A DNA stretch of 64,000 bases from Albugo candida. Taxonomy: Eukaryota > Oomycota > Peronosporomycetes > Albuginales. Below the pieces are notes generated by a model that saw only the letters and a list, made by a program, of their open reading frames with translations, ran no database searches and was not told the origin of the DNA. The translations under genes were made by a program, and so were the position numbers. Location of the stretch: NCBI GenBank assembly GCA_040437565.1, contig JBDOQK010000015.1, positions 372,001 to 436,000 of the forward strand, written 5' to 3'. Positions 1 through 10,942 of this stretch are shown here, in pieces. How positions within the stretch are numbered: the first letter of the stretch is position 1; every line of letters begins with the position of its first letter.

Positions 1-27
1 CTTACACTCGGGACAGATAAAACCCAT
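1..27 (-). CDS. 5' end of a gene leaving the window, CPxC-type zinc-finger start
   Basis: On the minus strand an ATG at base 27 opens MGFICPECK and runs off the window edge. The CPEC pair at residues 5-8 looks like the first half of a zinc-binding finger, as in proteins that begin with a C2H2 or FYVE-associated finger. Only nine codons are visible, so the identity is open. The following stretch in the plus direction would be its promoter. Confidence 0.3.
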
Positions 28-1273
28 TGTGATCTGAACAAAACGAATAAAAAAAATTCCGGGTACACAGTGATGAGATTGCTATACTTTGTTTTCCGCT
101 GTTTTGACGCTCCGAGTGCCCGAGTCCACGAATCGATTATAAAGCCAGCCTGACCACGCCATACCGCTATGAAATGAGAGTGAATATCAATTTATTTTCA
201 CTTGTGCGTTTTTCTACCGTATGATACGTTTGGACGTATCGATCGCGCTCTGAGCTTGGTCAAGGTCTCGTTCGGTCTGATCGAGTTGTTCTGTATCGAG
301 AACGCTATGAAATTCTATCTACTGGAAGAGGTATAGTATAATTACTTGCCTGATTGCAAAGATATCATTTCTGAAGTTCCACATGCTATCTCTAAAGTCT
401 CTGAAATCTGTCGCAGTGATTCTTTGTGACGATTTTCCCATTCATTCTTTCCGTTTACGGATTCCATCTTCAATGTGCTTTCAGTGCGCAAAATGTGGGC
501 AACATTAATATAATTCAATTTAAGGTGCCGTGGTACACGCTATTTGCACATTTAATGAGATCTTGTCTTATAATCGGTCTTGAAAATGTAGCAAAAATTA
601 AGTCGTTCCATTCATATCTTATTTTACACTTGAAACATGTGAAATTTGATGAAAAGAACAGCTCAAACTGCCACAAAATTGGCTGCTAATGAGTTTTCAG
701 GCGTTGGTGCTAGTATAAGGGACACACGAAATGTCGCCTTCTTTCCTGATGGCTTCCAATAATAACCAAACACGACCTCTATCGACTATACAGCTTTGTC
801 ATAATGACTTCAGCGCCTGCTCGCTATCATGTCACAGCGCAACGATTGCGCGATGCTGTTACATACCTCCTTGTAATAAGGTCGCGAAGGGATGCGCCAT
901 CATGAGAATCTACAGCGAAAGCCGCCAGGAGGCCACCGGTCATCCTAACGACAAAATTCAATCATTTACGTCTCTTGATTTTTTTACAGCGTCTACTATC
1001 AAACACAGTATGAAGGTCAATATCTTGCTCCTACTGATATCGCTGATGTGGCATTCACATAGGCGAGTTAATAATGCCATTGACTCGTCTTCTCCACCCA
1101 GCTACACAGAGCTAGTAGTGAAATTAGTTGACGTATTGAGGTTGAAGAGAATGTGATGTAGGACGCTGAATGTGAAGCTTGACGCAAAATTCTTTTTTCT
1201 CTATAAATAAAAGCAGAACAATGCAGTAGGCTTGCTTCCATGCATGCTAATGGACTATTCGACTACAAGCTGT
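28..1273. other. Sparse intergenic stretch
   Basis: No gene of recognisable family is seen on either strand. Open frames here are short, biased toward Ser/Cys/His and lack exon-like continuation. The left end is probably the promoter of the minus-strand gene that starts at base 27. A short frame near 1010 with a hydrophobic start is listed separately as a weak candidate. Confidence 0.5.
1010..1156 (+). CDS. Weak candidate: 48-residue peptide with signal-like start
   Basis: The frame begins MKVNILLLLISLMW, a basic start followed by a hydrophobic run that resembles a secretion signal, and ends after 48 residues. No mature domain, repeat or RXLR-like motif is visible. It lies inside a longer frame that starts at 731 and has no coding character upstream of this Met. 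Oomycetes do encode many short secreted proteins, but chance alone could give this pattern. Nothing here supports a function. Confidence 0.15.
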   Translation: MKVNILLLLISLMWHSHRRVNNAIDSSSPPSYTELVVKLVDVLRLKRM

Positions 1274-1681
1274 TCAGACTGGCACACGACGATCCACTGA
1301 TAAACTGAGCCTTCGTGACATTGCAATCTCTGAACTTTCCATCAAATATCGGAAAATGCGCTTCTCGCTGAGCCCCGCACGCGTCAGCATAGCAGCTCGC
1401 TCGCAAGGTTTGAGCCACCGTACTTTTCTCCGGCGTACACTCACTCCGCGTTTTGCTTTAACCCTATCGATATGCACTCGTTTGCTCTTCTTCACTTTTT
1501 CCCGCCCACATTCCCATTCATTTTGACCCGCATCTGCTTCATTTACCGTCGTCTTCCAAACACACTTTGGTTTACGTGCCAAGCCGACAGAAGGACCCCC
1601 ATGTTTCGGAATCGCGCTACCTCCAAGTGCCACTCCAAACTCATACACTGTGATCGTAGACCATCGCACGCATTTCGTCAT
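1274..1681 (-). CDS. Small conserved stramenopile-type protein of unknown function
   Basis: The predicted product is 135 residues and begins MTKCVRWSTITVYEFGVALG. The pattern VRW-S/T-TVYEFGV followed by GGSAIPKHGGPSIGLA-like and a C-terminal segment rich in Arg/Lys (LKPCERAAMLTRAGLSEKRI) resembles a family of short proteins that I recall as widespread in oomycetes and diatoms, with no assigned role. The Met at 1681 is preferred over the upstream Met at 1855, because the conserved part starts right after it and the extra 58 residues are low-complexity and basic. No introns are needed. No membrane segment is visible. Confidence 0.6.
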   Translation of the reverse strand: MTKCVRWSTITVYEFGVALGGSAIPKHGGPSVGLARKPKCVWKTTVNEADAGQNEWECGREKVKKSKRVHIDRVKAKRGVSVRRRKVRWLKPCERAAMLTRAGLSEKRIFRYLMESSEIAMSRRLSLSVDRRVPV

Positions 1682-2589
1682 TTCCGTTTGTAAATGCTTT
1701 TCCTTACTTGTGGTTGTTCTTTTTCGTGAATGAAAGTTTTCGGAATTCAGAGAGGGAAGGGGAGGGGGGAATCTCTCCTTTTTTTTATTACTTCTCTGTG
1801 TCTCAATACACAAAATGAAAGCATTTTGATTGGAAAAGCACCTGGCCAAACCCACGTTAACTACTGGGCTATTGAGACGACTGACAAGAGCACATACCGT
1901 ACTGACTTGATTGGAAGTCGAACTCCCGAATTTTTACTTGTTAGACCTAGGAATAGCTCGAGGATATCGTGAAATTACCGGTTATAATGAAGTAATACGG
2001 TAGGGGCGCAGCGCTTTGCGCGCTCACTAACGCCGGCGACTCCGTCAACCCTTACCCTTTGGATTGAATTGCGTTACCCTACCAAAACGGTAGCCAATAA
2101 CATCAATCACAAGCTGAGTTACAACCAATCGACATCTTGCGCGGGAAAAGGTGTTCCAATCATACACATGTCGCGAGCAAATGCATAAGACATTCCTCGT
2201 GGCACATACCGTCGTAAAAGAGTTGCCACTGTCCGCATAATATTTATGTGGCTCAGAAAAGTGTAGAAAGAAGGACGACAGATGGTTGACTTTAATCTAA
2301 TTTTACGTAAGGGACAAATCTTAGATATTGAGAGGTAAGGAAACAAACGCGACCGGTGTGGAGACAGTAGTGAACATACGTAGAGTAACACTTGAATGGC
2401 ATTTCGACAATAATCCATCATTCTAATGCAATACCTCACTGCAGTAATTCTGCAAATCAACATCATTTTCATCCAATCATGATTACATCTGACCTCCTTT
2501 CACATGTGACTGGATGAAAAGAGGACATGCAGTCGCTGCTAGATAAATTCTATGTATACTCTTTTTGTCCAATCCCTATGATATGATAC
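1682..2589. other. Intergenic stretch, divergent promoters
   Basis: The stretch separates the divergent genes at 1681 and 2590. A pyrimidine/purine-rich tract lies near 1745-1790 and a GC-rich patch near 2010-2045. I see no coding exon, RNA gene or repeat here. Confidence 0.5.
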
Positions 2590-4767
2590 ATGAGTTTCAT
2601 GGCTTCTGACTGGATAAAAAGAATCGGAATGAATCGAGGAAAATATTATCGCAATAAATATGGAGGAAAAAGTCGCCATCACAGTGGGAATCCGCGCAGT
2701 AGTCGAGAAAGCGAAGAAGATCATCATGAGCACCACACCGGAACTAAACGCACACTATCAAATACAACCACCAACCAATCGCAAAATTGGCAGCAATTAT
2801 CAAATCTCTTGAAATCAATCGATCATAAGAGCTATGGCGCGTATCACGAACTCGAAAAAAACTTTGAATTTGAGATTTCAAATCAAAATCAGTACCTCTC
2901 CGAATTTGACAGCAAAGAGCACCATCCGTTAGCGTTCACACTGTATTTCGATCACATACAAGGCGACGCGTACGCAAACCCGTCACGAGCTCATGTCAGA
3001 ATACCTGCATTCATAGCTTCTATACCGAAAGCCCTTTATAAAACAAATACACGAAATATGGCTGTTTGTGATTATCTCACACGACAATTTCACAATGCCG
3101 CTCGCCAAGCCGGTGCCGATGCAAAAGCTTCTTCTTCTTCGTGGCATAGTGCAAAGGGTGGCGATATAAGTATATTCAATCCAAGTCAACACGTTCTGGA
3201 GAGAACTGCAGTTGCTATAGAAAACGATGGAACAGTCGAAGCGAGATTTCAAATCAATTTACCTGCTCGAGGGCGCTCTATTTGTGGTGAATGGGCTCGC
3301 AGTGTCTCAACGAGACACTCCCAACTCTCATCTACCAGGCATTCGTTTTCGCTAATATGGATGCTTCTCATGTGTCCGCTCATGTAAACTCTGTCGAAGA
3401 TCAGGAGGCTTTAAGGAGTCAGCTGTCAGCAGCAGAATTAGTCGCGTTTGTTCGAAATGGCGCCATTCTTCCACGTCAGGTATTTACTTCATTGTTGTCA
3501 CTAGACGAAAAAACTGTAATGAGATGCGTGTAGAGTGGCTGCTCGGATCTTCCATTGGATGTCGATACAGCCATTCCCTTTACATCACCGCCTTCCATGG
3601 AGATATCGTTTGAGCTACCGAATTGTGGGAAGATCACTGGAATGGGAATTCCCAAAGGTGTGACCTTATTCGTTGGAGGCGGCTACCATGGAAAATCAAC
3701 TGTTTTGAAGGCATTGGAAGTCGGTGTTTACAATCACATTCCGTTGGATGGGCGTGAGTTTGTGGTGATCGATGAAAATGCTGTTAAAATCCGGTCGGAA
3801 GATGCCCGAAGCATCGTGAATTGTGATATTCGTCCATTTATCAATAATTTGCCATTCAATCAGGACACGAGCTCTTTCTCAACCAAGGATGCTTCTGGGT
3901 CAACATCGCAGGCCGCTTTTATCATGGAAGCGCTCGAAGTCGGTGCCTCGACCTTACTTATTGACGAGGATACTTGTGCGACAAACTTTATGATTCGAGA
4001 TTGGAAGATGCAGCAATTGGTCACTTCTGACAAAGAGCCCATCACTCCATTTATATCCAAAGTGCGCTCCTTGTTCACTCTTCATGACGTCTCCACGATT
4101 CTTGTGATCGGAGGAGCTGGGGATTATTTCTCCGTGGCAGATCAAGTTATAATGATGGATTCATATCGTCCTATTGATGTGACAGAGCGAGCCAAAAAGA
4201 TCGCCCAAGACCAGTGTCAAATATCTCAGTCAAAGAAATTCGGAAGCATTACTCATCGAATCCCTTCTTCACATGGATTTCGACCAAATGGGAAGATTCT
4301 TACAAGAACGCTCCATCGGATCCAATTCGGCAGTGTACGTCCTCTATCTGACGCAACGAGAATTTGCGATAATGCTTGATGAAGGTGGATCTGGAGCTAG
4401 GAGCACTTGAGCAACTTGTCGAAATTGGACAGACGCGAGCGATCGCCGACACCATAGTCACACTATCGTCCTGGATGGATGGCCAGCGCACACTCAATGT
4501 ACGATCTCGTCTTGCTTTAAAAAGCGACACTTTTGAACGTTCGTTATGTAGCAATTACTTGAAAGCTTTGAGGAAGAAGCAGAAAAGAATCAATCGCTCG
4601 ATTTCGTCAGTTCTCTGAGAAAGCCTGGATTCTACACGCGACCCCGACGACTTGAGGTATGTGGATCGTCCCACCTCGATAGTGATTCTCTTATCATTTT
4701 TCTGTAGCTCGCAGCAGCGATCAATCGTCTCCGAACTGCGGCGTTTCAGCAGCAAAGATGTGAATAA
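2590..4767 (+). CDS. ABC-class P-loop ATPase of the PF09818 family, with a one-base frame break
   Basis: The product belongs to the predicted ABC-class ATPases found in bacteria and some eukaryotes, whose substrate is unknown. Recognisable blocks are HPLAFTLYFDHIQGDAYA with PSRAHVRIP, the loop LPARGRSI, the block VEDQEALRSQLSAAELVAFV, a Walker A-like GGGYHGKST, the Walker B-like LLIDEDTCATNFM and the C-terminal QTRAIADTI and LAAAINRLR. Introns are 3480-3533, 4335-4384, 4499-4551 and 4657-4707, each GT-AG and phase-consistent with the family. Near 3300 the family alignment jumps frame: the part ending GEWA is followed by QCLNETLP one base out, and the spliced length is exactly one base short of a multiple of three. 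This is either a sequencing error or a recent inactivation. The start at 2590 could also be the Met at 2629. About 656 residues if the frame is continuous. Confidence 0.85.
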
Positions 4768-4887
4768 GAAGCGAAAGCGATGAGGAAAATCGATTGTATT
4801 GAAACGACTCGTAATAGATTCCATCTTTCGCTTTGTGGCCGGGTTCATCGCCTTCTATTTTTATCGAGAGCAAAGCCTGATGCTCCA

Positions 4888-7800
4888 ATGTCTGCTGAAG
4901 CAAGTCAAAAGACATTGGGTCCGCTAATTGCACTATTGCGAACTCATGACAGAAGGATGGCGATACCTGAGGAGGAAAAGATCAAAGCTTTGTTGAAGTA
5001 TGATATCGAAGCTTCCAAGATGCTTGAGGCCTCAGATGGTAATGAAGGACTTCCTTCTGGGCTAATGGAGCTGGCACTACAGCAAGGGAATGATCACTTG
5101 GAGCCAAACTATAAGAAGGTAGAAAGCTCGCATGAGGAGCACCAACACGTGGAAACGCTTAGAGGCAAACTACGTCGACGGAATGAACTTCTCGATGTCA
5201 TTTTTCGGGCGTATTATCACGATGTTATTGTGGTGAAGGAAGAGCTTCGACGTCATCAATCGATCTCAATCTCTTCGCATCCTTCCGCTTTAAAAACGTT
5301 TATGCGGAGTAAAATGATCACAGAAGCCTTCAAACAGAACGGATTGGCATCGATTGACGCTCACAATATCACATCAGAATCGTTTTTATCATCCATTCCG
5401 TCTGTCGATTTGCGTGCTGTATTACCTCTCTTTGCGCCTGCCGACTGCAAGCTCAAAGTGAATCCTTGCGATCTGTGTGGAGGAACTATCGAATTGTTAC
5501 ATGGAGAGGTACATCGCTGTTCTCATTATGTTTTTCGGAGGCTTACAATTCTAATAGACAAATGAAGTGATGCGATTGCGGGAAGAGAGTGAACGAGCAA
5601 AAGAACAAGCGCGAGAATGGCGTGAGAGTGCAAATTGTGAATCGAGTGAGAAAAGAGAGCTCAAAAGCCTCACTGAAGTTTTGGAAAAAAGCAGCAAATC
5701 TTTCAAAAAGAAGGCACAAATTGCAATCGAACAAGTACACACTTTGGAAGAGCGCGATCAACGGCAGAAAACACATATCAATGAGCTCTGTAAGCAGCTC
5801 GAACGCGCGATAATTGACCACGAAACACTGAAGAAAGACTTTGAACGAATTTCGCGTGAATATGACAAGACTATGATGCTTTTGGAGGGAGAAAGCGCCG
5901 AATTGGAAATATTGAAAAGGGAGACAGAGCGACGTGCAGCGCAGTACGCACAGCTCCAAAGCGAGCACAATGCACAAGGTTTGTCGCTTTCCATATGACA
6001 CGATGGAGCCTCATTTAATTCGTTTTGGGTGTCAGGCTTCCAGTACCGAACGTCACTGCAGACATTAGAAAGTGTCAGTAACACATTACGCGACACAGAA
6101 AAGCGTTTGGCGGAGAAGGAGAAATTTGCTCAGGACGCAGAAAAATCCCTCGAAATCGCTCAAAGAAATGTCGGGAATTTGACGTCACAGACTGAGGAAC
6201 TCGAACGAGCGCTGAAGGAAAATTTTCAAAGTCGTCAATTTCTGTATGGAGAGAATACCAAATACAAGCGGAGATTGGACGTCTTGCAAAATAACTTGAA
6301 GAAGCTTGGAATCTCCAAGACCCATGACGATAAGGTTGATATAGTAACGTGGAATGTTGAGGGCTCTATGGAGGTAGACATGCTCGAGCAGGCTGTCACA
6401 TCACGGATAGCTCGCTTGAAAGCAGACGATCAAAGCCAATTCACTTTGAATAAGTTTGAAACAATCGATCAGGGAGCGAAAGAAGATGCTGACGATGAGA
6501 ATTTCCGGGCGTACTGCAACCAGCTCGAAGGCTATCTAGCAGAAATTGATACATTGCGAATAGCTCATCAAGACCATCAGAAAATCATCCGTGTAGGTCG
6601 CTGGAGCTTTGAAGGAGGTTGACTGACCATCGCACTTTTAGGATCTCGAGCAAAGCAAGGAAGCTCTTCAAAGCCGCTTGGACGAGAACATAAGCGTCAA
6701 TGAATCACTCACTGCGAGGTATACTTTGTGACGTATTCCAATTCCATCTCAAAGTATTTTGAAGTGTCAACACTTTGAACGTTCGACTCGAGCAAGAAAG
6801 TGCCTCTTTGAGCCAACTTGGAGAGAAATTACAGCTGACGGTTCGTTCCTCGCGAATCAATACTTTACCTGACATTATGTGGGCAGATTACCGATTCCAC
6901 GCGTGAAAATGAGTATGTTTCTGCAAGGCTTTGCATCGTCGATCAATTTGTGCGATCGATGTGTCAGCAACTGTATGGACTCACGCAGAATGCCCAGCTT
7001 CTCAAACCGATCAGTTTTGAAAAGCCCAACTTCGAGGAGAAGATTGACGCGCTGACTTTGAACGACTCGAAAGGAAGACAATTTACAGGGCTGACGCCGG
7101 AGCTTCTCCAACGTAAACGAGAGCTTCGGAAGAAGGTCGTATACGAGAAAGCGTTAACGCAGTTTCGTCATAATTGCTCGAGTTTTGCTCAAGTAATTGC
7201 GTTGGAGCTCAATAAGCTGAAGGAAAGCCATACCCAGTTGAATCAGTTGCTGAGAAATACAACGCTCAAGCTCGAGGACGCCAAGAAAGCCACAAATGAA
7301 GTTGAGAGCAAGTTACTTCGGCGCTGGCGAGAATATGAAATGGAGGTTCTGAAGCGCGAAAATCTTCAGAAAGAGCTGGAATCGGTCGTAGGAAAGCTGG
7401 AGGAGATAACCCGACGTCGAGATATCGAATGGAAGGATCACATTGTGCTGAAACAGCAGCACCAGAAGCTTCAAGAGAACCACACGCTTCTCGTTGCATC
7501 CATTGCAAAGTCGAATAAAGCTCTGGAAAAGAGTTCGGCTTCGAAGAATAAAGTACTTTGGAAAAAAGTCATTGAAAGAATGACTGACACGTTCTCTGTT
7601 TAGGCAAAAGAAAAGCTTCAGGTGCTCCAACGTACGGCAAACAAGCTCACAAGTGAGTATGATCGAGTACAAAAAGCCCTGAAAATGATTGAGGATGAAG
7701 CAGCGTACAAGCAGCTGACAAATCGAAGTGTGGAGACTGATACTATGGTTCGATCCGCCGACAAAACGATGCAAACGGATGCTTGGAAGCCTGAAGGCTT

Positions 7801-8092
7801 AGTTCTACGGCAACGTAATTCGATCAATCAAACACCACAACGATATCTCGGCAACACAACTATGCTAATTGCGTATCCCACAAATCGATCGACTTTGATT
7901 GACGTCGATACATACATCAATACGTCCCGAATGAGAGACACTATCAGCATCAATGCATCCGATCCGTGGCCCTCATCGACCAGTTCACGTCCATTGACAG
8001 CCATTTGCACTTCATCGACCCGAAACGAGCTGTCAAAAATGCGGTCTCAATCACAATTCAAACCGCGTGGCATTTCCAAAAGCAGGATCTAG
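4888..8092 (+). CDS. Long coiled-coil protein of unknown function
   Basis: Six introns (5509-5557, 5979-6035, 6593-6641, 6719-6764, 6841-6886, 7553-7603) give one frame of 968 residues; all are GT-AG with consistent phase. The first ~205 residues are mixed helical, followed by a CxxC element (NPCDLCGG, about residue 193), which may bind metal or may be chance. From about residue 208 to 860 the protein is almost wholly charged heptad-like coiled coil (Glu/Lys/Gln/Leu rich). The last ~110 residues are Ser/Thr/Arg rich and disordered. I recognise no family; structural or flagellar/centrosomal roles fit the shape but are a guess. The Met at 4888 is preferred to 4780 because it lies 120 bases after the upstream stop and the earlier codons are basic and untypical. 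Confidence 0.75.
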
Positions 8093-8116
8093 AAACGGAA
8101 TATATACTTCATCCCA

Positions 8117-8863
8117 TCAGCTGGTCCTATTGTCCGGTTGAATCTCTACTGGTCGTGTCAAACACTGTATAGCCTTCCATTCTTCATCGGGAAATATGCG
8201 AATCAGTTGGGGGTCTTCAATGGTAATCATAGCTTTCTCATAAATGGCAAAGCGTTTCGCAAACGCGATACAATCGGGACACATGACTCGGTCCACCACC
8301 AAGATGATCGCCTGCCAGCACTGTGAATGTGTGCAAGCTTTCCTGCTCAGTTTCTCTCGAACATCCATCAACTTTTGCTTTTCGGCATGACACCAATAAA
8401 ATGGAAAACTTCGTGAATTCAGCTGTGGAAATGCGCTTTTCCGTCGCCCTTCCAGCACGTATGTATGCCCAATCAATTCCACATGATTCGCAACCATCAT
8501 TGCCAGTTTTTTTTGCGGAAGATATCCATTCTCAGTGCCCCATGCGCCAAATCCGCTTTTCGCTATTCCGCAAAGCAAAGACTGAACCAATTCTTCCTCA
8601 CAGTTTAAGGGTTCAATGAGGTTCTTCGAATGGAACTTGGAGCCGAATTGGAGGCTTTGTTTGGCAGCAAAGCAGGTGGATACTTTTGCGGATGAAGTAA
8701 ATTTGGAAGCATCTGCGGATTGTTTGGACAAGTATGATAAATAGCTGTCAAATAGGTTGATCTGTTCGCTGTGATCGAGTGTGAAAAACACCTCTGCTTG
8801 TTTGCTCGTAAGAAAGCTTTGAAATGTGTAATATTGCGTCATTTCGTCCGTTGGAAATGGCAC
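8117..8863 (-). CDS. Putative deaminase-fold protein, DYW/fungal type
   Basis: A single uninterrupted frame of 248 residues. About residue 158-165 it has WCHAEKQKLM and about residue 195 it has MCPDCIAFAKRFA. A His-Ala-Glu followed by a Cys-x-x-Cys is the zinc-binding and proton-shuttling signature of the cytidine deaminase superfamily. The form HAEKQ with CPxC resembles the DYW-like deaminases described in fungi and protists, some of which act on nucleic acids. The N-terminal ~150 residues are helical and without known motif. The gene ends 24 bp from the convergent coiled-coil gene and shares a 104 bp promoter region with TFIIH p62. Substrate is unknown; nucleotide, RNA or DNA are all possible. 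Confidence 0.65.
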   Translation of the reverse strand: MPFPTDEMTQYYTFQSFLTSKQAEVFFTLDHSEQINLFDSYLSYLSKQSADASKFTSSAKVSTCFAAKQSLQFGSKFHSKNLIEPLNCEEELVQSLLCGIAKSGFGAWGTENGYLPQKKLAMMVANHVELIGHTYVLEGRRKSAFPQLNSRSFPFYWCHAEKQKLMDVREKLSRKACTHSQCWQAIILVVDRVMCPDCIAFAKRFAIYEKAMITIEDPQLIRIFPDEEWKAIQCLTRPVEIQPDNRTS

Positions 8864-8967
8864 AGATGCTATTATCGCGTAAATAGCGTTAATAGTACGT
8901 CAACTATAGTATCCTTTCACAATAGATTGAAAGCCTTATTCAATTACGTAAATAACCAGTTTGCATC
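8864..8967. promoter_or_regulatory. Short bidirectional promoter region
   Basis: Only 104 bases separate the start codons of the deaminase gene (minus) and TFIIH p62 (plus). Both upstream control regions must lie here or inside the coding sequences. No clear initiator or TATA element can be defended by eye. Confidence 0.4.
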
Positions 8968-10874
8968 ATGACCGCTGAAAATGGCAATTTGACTGCCACT
9001 GTACGCATCAAACAGCGCGATGGAATAGCAGAATTCGCGTCAGCTTGCTTCAAGTGGATACCCATCGACCCTTCTACCTCTCACTCACAGCAATCGAATC
9101 AGATTCTCGTTCCCTGGGCGCATGTACAAGATCAACAAGTATCATCGATCACAAGCCCCAAAGCAATGATTCGTCTTCGGCTGACCACAAACGCCACACT
9201 CGTTATGGAATTTATCAGCGACAAAGGCTTACAAGAGGCATTTCAAAGACGTGAGAAAGCGAAGACGTTCATAGTTCATGCGCTCGCGAGGGCGGGCCGC
9301 GGACCATCATTGGCTTCCGATCAAAGTCTCCATCGAGCTCTATTGGGCAATTCTTTAGAAATCAAGCAGCGTGCAGCGCTATTAGCTTCCGATACGAATC
9401 TCAAGCGACAACACACTGAAATGGTGAATCAAGGACTCATTTCCGAGGAGGATTTCTGGCAGGCGCGGCGGCATTTACTCGCGATCGAGGCAAGCAAACG
9501 TCAGAAAACCGGCAAAACTTCATCTCTTCTCACCGACTTGGCAGGAAAGAATGAATCTGGAGGAAATGTTGTTAAATACAATCTGAATGCCGAGGTAATC
9601 CATCAGATTTTCGTGCAGTATCCATCCATCCATCTCGCGTATCAAGATCAAGTGCCCGACAAATTATCGGAAACTGAATTTTGGAGTGCGTTTTTCAAAT
9701 CAAAGTACTTTCATCGCGATAGGAAGGCTGGACACGAGGATTTATTCACAAAATATGAAGAAAAAGAGCAAGAAATGGGGAAATTGGCGACAGTGTGCGG
9801 CCCCGTCGACCCGCTCATCGACCTCGTGACAACGGCTAAAGACCAAACTATACAACTTTTCTCGCGTGAGGAGCATGAGAAAGACGGGAAAATGACCATT
9901 GCAAAGTTTAATCGGCACAGCGCGTACGTTTTGGATCCATCTCACGCGACCCCGCTTGCACCTCAATCAGAATCACACCAAGCTCCTGTTAAACCTGTGT
10001 TTCACGACAANNNNNNNNNNNNNNNNNNNNNNNNNNNNNNNNNNNNNNNNNNNNNNNNNNNNNNNNNNNNNNNNNNNNNNNNNNNNNNNNNNNNNNNNNN
10101 NNNNNNNNNNCAACGGCTAAAGACCAAACTATACAACTTTTCTCGCGTGAGGAGCATGAGAAAGACGGGAAAATGACCATTGCAAAGTTTAATCGGCACA
10201 GCGCGTACGTTTTGGATCCATCTCACGCGACCCCGCTTGCACCTCAATCAGAATCACACCAAGCTCCTGTTAAACCTGTGTTTCACGACAACATTCAAGA
10301 AGCTGTGCTGCTCGATGATCTCAGAGATAACAAGTCGCCCGCGTACGATCCACTTCGACTTGACGATGTATCTCGATACTTTATGCGCAATTCTGCAACA
10401 GCCCAAAAGCAAACTTCACCCAAACGGCTCCTCCATGCGCAAACTCAGTTCCAAGAAGCTTGTAAAAGACCATTTATCCTCGAAAGAGCTTTTCCTTCCT
10501 CCTCGATCGCGTTGGAAATCGTCAATGAAGTCGTTTCTCGTTCCACCAATGAGTCCATGGACACAAATGGCGACCAAGTGCTGGCGAAAGGCGCTTTAGC
10601 CGCTGATTTGATCCCCAATGACTTCAAAAAACAAGTCATCACGCAGTTTCACGATGTTTGCGAGCTGTTACGCCACTTTTTAGCGTTCAAAAACAAAGCT
10701 GCCAACTCGGACGACCATCAAATCGCTCAAAAATTAGAGAGAATTGTCGAGAAAATGGGCTCCAAGTACGATGAACTTGTCAAAATCCGCGAGGCGCTTC
10801 CACCACACGAAAAGAATCTTTTGGCGCCACTTCTAAAACCCTTTGACGATCAACTCAATTTAGCATTCATTTAG
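8968..10874 (+). CDS. GTF2H1: TFIIH core subunit p62 / Tfb1
   Basis: TFIIH is the helicase and kinase complex for RNA polymerase II promoter opening and nucleotide excision repair; p62 is its scaffold subunit. The N-terminal ~105 residues form a PH-like domain (ILVPWAHVQDQQVSSI, LRLTTNATLVMEF). Two BSD-type segments follow; the signatures ISEEDFWQARRHLL and SETEFWSAFFKSKYFHRD are typical of p62. The C-terminal third is helical. The gene is intronless. A 100 N gap at 10011-10110 falls inside it, and 9830-10010 is repeated exactly as 10111-10291. Removing one copy restores a continuous frame of 541 residues, close to p62 of other eukaryotes. No real break is seen. Confidence 0.93.
10011..10110. 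other. Assembly gap with 181 bp identical overlap
   Basis: Exactly 100 N. The 181 bases before it (9830-10010) recur directly after it (10111-10291) without a difference, so the two contig ends overlap and the gap length is not real. Confidence 0.95.
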
Positions 10875-10942
10875 CTTTTTGTATTGAGAATGAGACGTTT
10901 TCAGTCTATTTAAAGCGGTGCGAGCTCACGACTTCGGCCTGG

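Noticed and set aside
731-1156. 141-codon plus-strand frame as one gene
   Set aside because: Composition before the Met at 1010 is not protein-like; only the short signal-like tail is kept as a weak candidate.
1682-1855. N-terminal extension of the small conserved protein to a Met at 1855
   Set aside because: The extra 58 residues are basic and low in complexity, and the conserved part starts immediately after the Met at 1681.
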